Assembly (NCBI RefSeq): GCF_014306105.1
Contig: NZ_JACRVF010000005.1
Coordinates: 428,064 to 492,063, forward strand
Reading direction: 5' to 3'
DNA from: Pontibacter cellulosilyticus
GTDB taxonomy: Bacteria > Bacteroidota > Bacteroidia > Cytophagales > Hymenobacteraceae
Length of the DNA stretch: 64,000 bases
The translations under genes were made by a program, and so were the position numbers. Under the pieces are notes generated by a model that saw only the letters and a program-made list of their open reading frames with translations, made no database searches and was not told the origin of the DNA. Of the stretch, positions 61,658 through 64,000 are shown piece by piece; position 1 is the first letter of the stretch; every line of letters begins with the position of its first letter.

Positions 61658-63661
61658 TTAGAGGAATCTAATAAGTGCTATTTCGGCCATCAGGAAAAAC
61701 AGACACAATATTAGACAATATTTCCAAAGCTTCACGCCAAAATATTTTTTTTCGAACTCCCCCTTCACAGAAAACGCGTCTCCGTAGTTATACACATGCA
61801 CATTATCGCGGTCACCGATCAAGGCTCTAAGCTCGTCAGGTGTATACTGGTCCAGCTCCGATTCGCTTTTGCTGTAGTTAAAGGCAAGCGTTGTAACAGG
61901 CTTGTCCTGCAGTTTCAAAGTATAAAAACCAGCTTTGTTCAAATCAGCAGGGACGCTAAAATATAAGCTTCCTCCCCGAACCTGCTGCTCAGGTATAAAA
62001 GACACGCTATCCTGCTGCAGTTCATACACACCTTGCGTAGCCGGAGCCTCTTTAACCGGAATACGGACAGTTCCGCCGCCCAAAGTATAAGCTAAGGCCT
62101 GCTCCTGTTTGTAGCCCGATATGGCCAGTTTATACATTATAGGAACAAACAATGCATTATTGACTAACGTGTTATACTCTTCCTCCAGGGGCGCTGCCAA
62201 TAAATATACTTTGCCGTTGCCCCTATCAAACCGTGACAAGTATGGCGCACCACCTTTAAATTTTAAAATGTCATCCGAAGACTTTGACCAAACCAGTTGC
62301 CTGGTAGAAAGGGGCATCGTCATGCGCGCATCGTAGCCGGAGAAAATGTTCTTAAAGAAGGGTTGGTTTGGATCTGGGGCTGCAAGTGCTGTTTTAGATG
62401 CCTGATCAGAAGCTGAGGTAATAGTTGCCGGAACATTTAGCCCTTGAAACAAAGTAGTATAGCCCCCAGCATTCGCTTTTACTCCCGGAGTAACTAAAAC
62501 CGTACCTCCAGATTTTACATAGTTTGAAACAGTAGCGGCCAATGATGCCGGAAGGTCTTTGATGCCATTAAGTATAACCACATCACTAGAGGCTAATTTG
62601 GCATAATCCGGATTAGATGTTGAAAATGAAGAAAAACGGAAGAGCGGCTCATTGATGAACAATTGCTGTAGTGGGCTAGACTTGTCGTCTGTAATCTCCG
62701 TAACACTTATACTTGATGATGGAGAGAGGGTAAAATAGTAAGTGTTATCAAAATCCACAGGAAAATCATCAACCTGAACATAAGCCTGCTTTGGTTCATT
62801 TCCCTGTAGCTTAAAATTCAGAATAGCTTCTGTTGCTTGCTTAGGAAGTAAATCTATACTTAACGCAGCTACCTGACTTTCATTTACAAATAACTTTACC
62901 GGCACGTCTTCCAACACATTCGAACCGGTATTCCTGATCCGTACGTGCAACATGTTATCTGTATTTCCACGAATAAACTCATCCTCCAGGTAAACTGAGT
63001 CTACTGCTACATTGGAATTACCCGCCGCCGCAATAGGGACTACATGTACTTGGGCTAAAGAGTCAAAACGCTGCAAAAAATCAGAACGAAAAGATTGCTT
63101 TTGATAATCTGAAAGTATGAAAACATGTGAAGGCTTATAAATAGAGCTAGTCAGTGATGGAAAGCCAACAGCAGAGTAGTCTAGGTCATCCAAGTGCACT
63201 TTCGCATCACTTGTACTCATCGCTTTCCCTCTACTATAGTTCTTCCCGGAAACAACAGAGAAGGCAGTAGATGCCGGAAATAAATTAACAATAGATTTAC
63301 CTCGTTCTACAGCACCTGTAAGTACAGAATAATCCTGATCAGCCTGCAGATTCTGAGCACTGAAGGAGTTATCCACTAGTATGGCTACATCTGAGTTATC
63401 TGTAGTGGCACCTTGTTGGAAGGCAGGTAAAAAAGGTTGAGCAAAAGCAAGAACAAGAAACACAATGAACAGAATTCTGCACAAAAGGATCAGCAGTTCC
63501 TTTAGTGTCTTTTGGCTGGAAGTTATATCTTTTGATACCTGTATAAATTTAACATTACTGAAAACTACACGCTTTGCTCTCCTCAACTGAATCAGGTGCA
63601 AAAGTATAGGTACAGCAACAGCTACCAGTGAAAACAAAAAAGCAGGATATACAAAAGCCAT
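61658..63661 (-). CDS. BatA-type membrane protein with vWA-like region
   Basis: A 667-residue protein with a double N-terminal membrane region: MAFVYPAFLFSLVAVAVPILLHLIQLRRAKRV (helix 1, residues 1-25) and LILLCRILFIVFLVLAFAQPFLP (residues about 58-80). A von Willebrand A-like domain follows with the MIDAS-type start AILVDNSFSAQ (DxSxS), and beta-rich segments lead to a C-terminal helix LWKYCLILCLFFLMAEIALIRFL. BatA proteins work with MoxR ATPases in stress or envelope assembly; no MoxR is present. It runs 1 base before the dihydroorotase-like gene. Confidence 0.88.
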   Translation of the reverse strand: MAFVYPAFLFSLVAVAVPILLHLIQLRRAKRVVFSNVKFIQVSKDITSSQKTLKELLILLCRILFIVFLVLAFAQPFLPAFQQGATTDNSDVAILVDNSFSAQNLQADQDYSVLTGAVERGKSIVNLFPASTAFSVVSGKNYSRGKAMSTSDAKVHLDDLDYSAVGFPSLTSSIYKPSHVFILSDYQKQSFRSDFLQRFDSLAQVHVVPIAAAGNSNVAVDSVYLEDEFIRGNTDNMLHVRIRNTGSNVLEDVPVKLFVNESQVAALSIDLLPKQATEAILNFKLQGNEPKQAYVQVDDFPVDFDNTYYFTLSPSSSISVTEITDDKSSPLQQLFINEPLFRFSSFSTSNPDYAKLASSDVVILNGIKDLPASLAATVSNYVKSGGTVLVTPGVKANAGGYTTLFQGLNVPATITSASDQASKTALAAPDPNQPFFKNIFSGYDARMTMPLSTRQLVWSKSSDDILKFKGGAPYLSRFDRGNGKVYLLAAPLEEEYNTLVNNALFVPIMYKLAISGYKQEQALAYTLGGGTVRIPVKEAPATQGVYELQQDSVSFIPEQQVRGGSLYFSVPADLNKAGFYTLKLQDKPVTTLAFNYSKSESELDQYTPDELRALIGDRDNVHVYNYGDAFSVKGEFEKKYFGVKLWKYCLILCLFFLMAEIALIRFL

Positions 63662-63870
63662 AGTACAAGTTAAAGAGGATGTTAGCTAAAAACAAAGATT
63701 CAGCCTGCTTCTATACTTCAGATGCTATACTATGGTTAACGAAAAAGAGAAATGCTTGGTATGATGAGCGGATTTTATGACTAATCATGAGATGAATACG
63801 TCGTTTCCCCTCCCTCGCTTGTGGCGTTTAAACGCATCGCTCCCCGCTCCTGCAGCGTCAGGGGTGGGGT

Positions 63871-63910
63871 AAAAGAGAAAAGGGGCAGCGGGATTTCTCC
63901 TGCTGCCCCT
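63871..63910 (-). terminator. Terminator of the rRNA operon
   Basis: On the minus strand AGGGGCAGC is paired with GCTGCCCCT (plus-strand 63881-63889 and 63902-63910), followed by TTTTCTCTTTT. It lies just beyond the 5S end and stops the operon entering from the right. Confidence 0.88.
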
Positions 63911-63916
63911 CCTGTT

Positions 63917-64000
63917 GGGGTTGGCGGCCACCTACTCTCCCGGGTGTGACCCCAGTACCATCGGCGCGTCCGGGCTTAACTTCTCTGTTCGGGATGGGAA
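63917..64000 (-). rRNA. rrf: 5S ribosomal RNA (partial, 3' part)
   Basis: The 84 bases at the right edge are the minus-strand 5S gene, with the conserved stretch complementary to CTACTCTCCCGGGTGTGACC and GTTCGGGATGGGAA running out of the window. Its 3' end is near 63917 with the CCGCCAAC closing part. The 5' end and the rest of the operon (23S and 16S) lie to the right. Confidence 0.95.

Larger units (their letters stand above)
1477..63610. repeat. Dispersed AAGTATAA/TTATACTT octamer family
   Basis: About 85 exact copies were counted by eye on both strands, with roughly 35 more one-letter variants (AAGTATAG/CTATACTT). They occur in genes, in spacers and in terminators. Examples: 9189-9196, 23071-23078, 41270-41283, 46756-46763, 62704-62711. 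Under base composition alone about three would be expected. Inside genes they appear in several reading frames, so codon choice alone does not explain them. The related ten-base palindrome AAGTATACTT also appears near 37427. Confidence 0.85.

Noticed and set aside
63800..63870. GC-rich stretch before the 5S terminator as a gene
   Set aside because: No open frame; it is the flank of the rRNA operon.
1..64000. CRISPR arrays, insertion sequences, prophage, tRNA genes
   Set aside because: No regular direct repeats with spacers, no transposase or phage genes and no cloverleaf with a CCA-ready stem were recognised.

Overview
The window is a 64 kb stretch of a Bacteroidota chromosome, most likely order Cytophagales and close to Pontibacter/Hymenobacteraceae (an inference from gene content, not a proven identification). 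The signs are type IX secretion parts and a type IX cargo, TonB-linked receptors with carboxypeptidase-like regulatory domains, a DUF4249 lipoprotein, GLPGLI, DUF4199 and BatA proteins, menaquinone synthesis, and promoters of the Bacteroidota type (TTG, about 20 bases, then TAnnTTTG). GC content is moderate, genes are dense on both strands, and convergent genes are separated by strong two-way hairpin terminators. No phage, IS element, CRISPR array or tRNA was found. The left edge cuts a DUF1343 (NamZ-like) gene and the right edge cuts a 5S rRNA gene on the minus strand, so a ribosomal RNA operon lies just outside.

Region by region: 1-2000 holds a DUF1343 gene, fmt and folA. 2012-8112 (minus) holds a PorV/PorQ-like protein and a very long C25-type sortase (PorU2-like). 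8394-11263 is a PadR regulator coupled to a double-PspC/DUF2807 membrane protein. 11480-14079 (minus) carries a CCA-adding enzyme, the threonylcarbamoyl-AMP synthase and methylmalonyl-CoA epimerase. 14198-16699 is an isc operon (iscS, iscU, an unknown gene, iscA). 16780-22669 (minus) has a type IX cargo, menA, glutathione peroxidase, argS and an arginase-family enzyme; an arginine decarboxylase is divergent from the last. A decayed DUF2867 gene sits at 24574-25133. 25515-34771 holds a large BNR/sortilin-like secreted protein, a HAD phosphatase, protoporphyrinogen oxidase, a polyprenol-phosphate mannosyltransferase-like enzyme, TerC, and DAHP synthase/chorismate mutase behind a possible attenuator. 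35059-45752 contains a lipoprotein, an outer-membrane barrel protein with a GLPGLI partner, the methionine genes metX and metZ with an OsmC gene between them, a BASS-type transporter and an AsmA-like/GT51 transglycosylase. 46097-49581 has purB, a DoxX-like protein, an NmrA-like reductase and a GNAT enzyme. 49781-56975 (minus) is a four-gene outer-membrane operon. 57134-63661 (minus) has two glycosyltransferases, two DUF4199 proteins, a dihydroorotase-like protein without catalytic residues, and a BatA protein.

The strongest unexplained signal is not a gene. The octamer AAGTATAA (or its complement TTATACTT) occurs roughly 85 times by eye on both strands, inside genes in several reading frames and between genes, where about three copies would be expected by chance. 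It behaves like a highly iterated genomic signature and could be a binding or recognition site of an unknown DNA-level system. Other leads are a 22-codon leader peptide and terminator/antiterminator pair before DAHP synthase, the unknown gene inside the isc operon, the TonB/DUF4249/MG2-like operon, and the residue-depleted dihydroorotase homologue.
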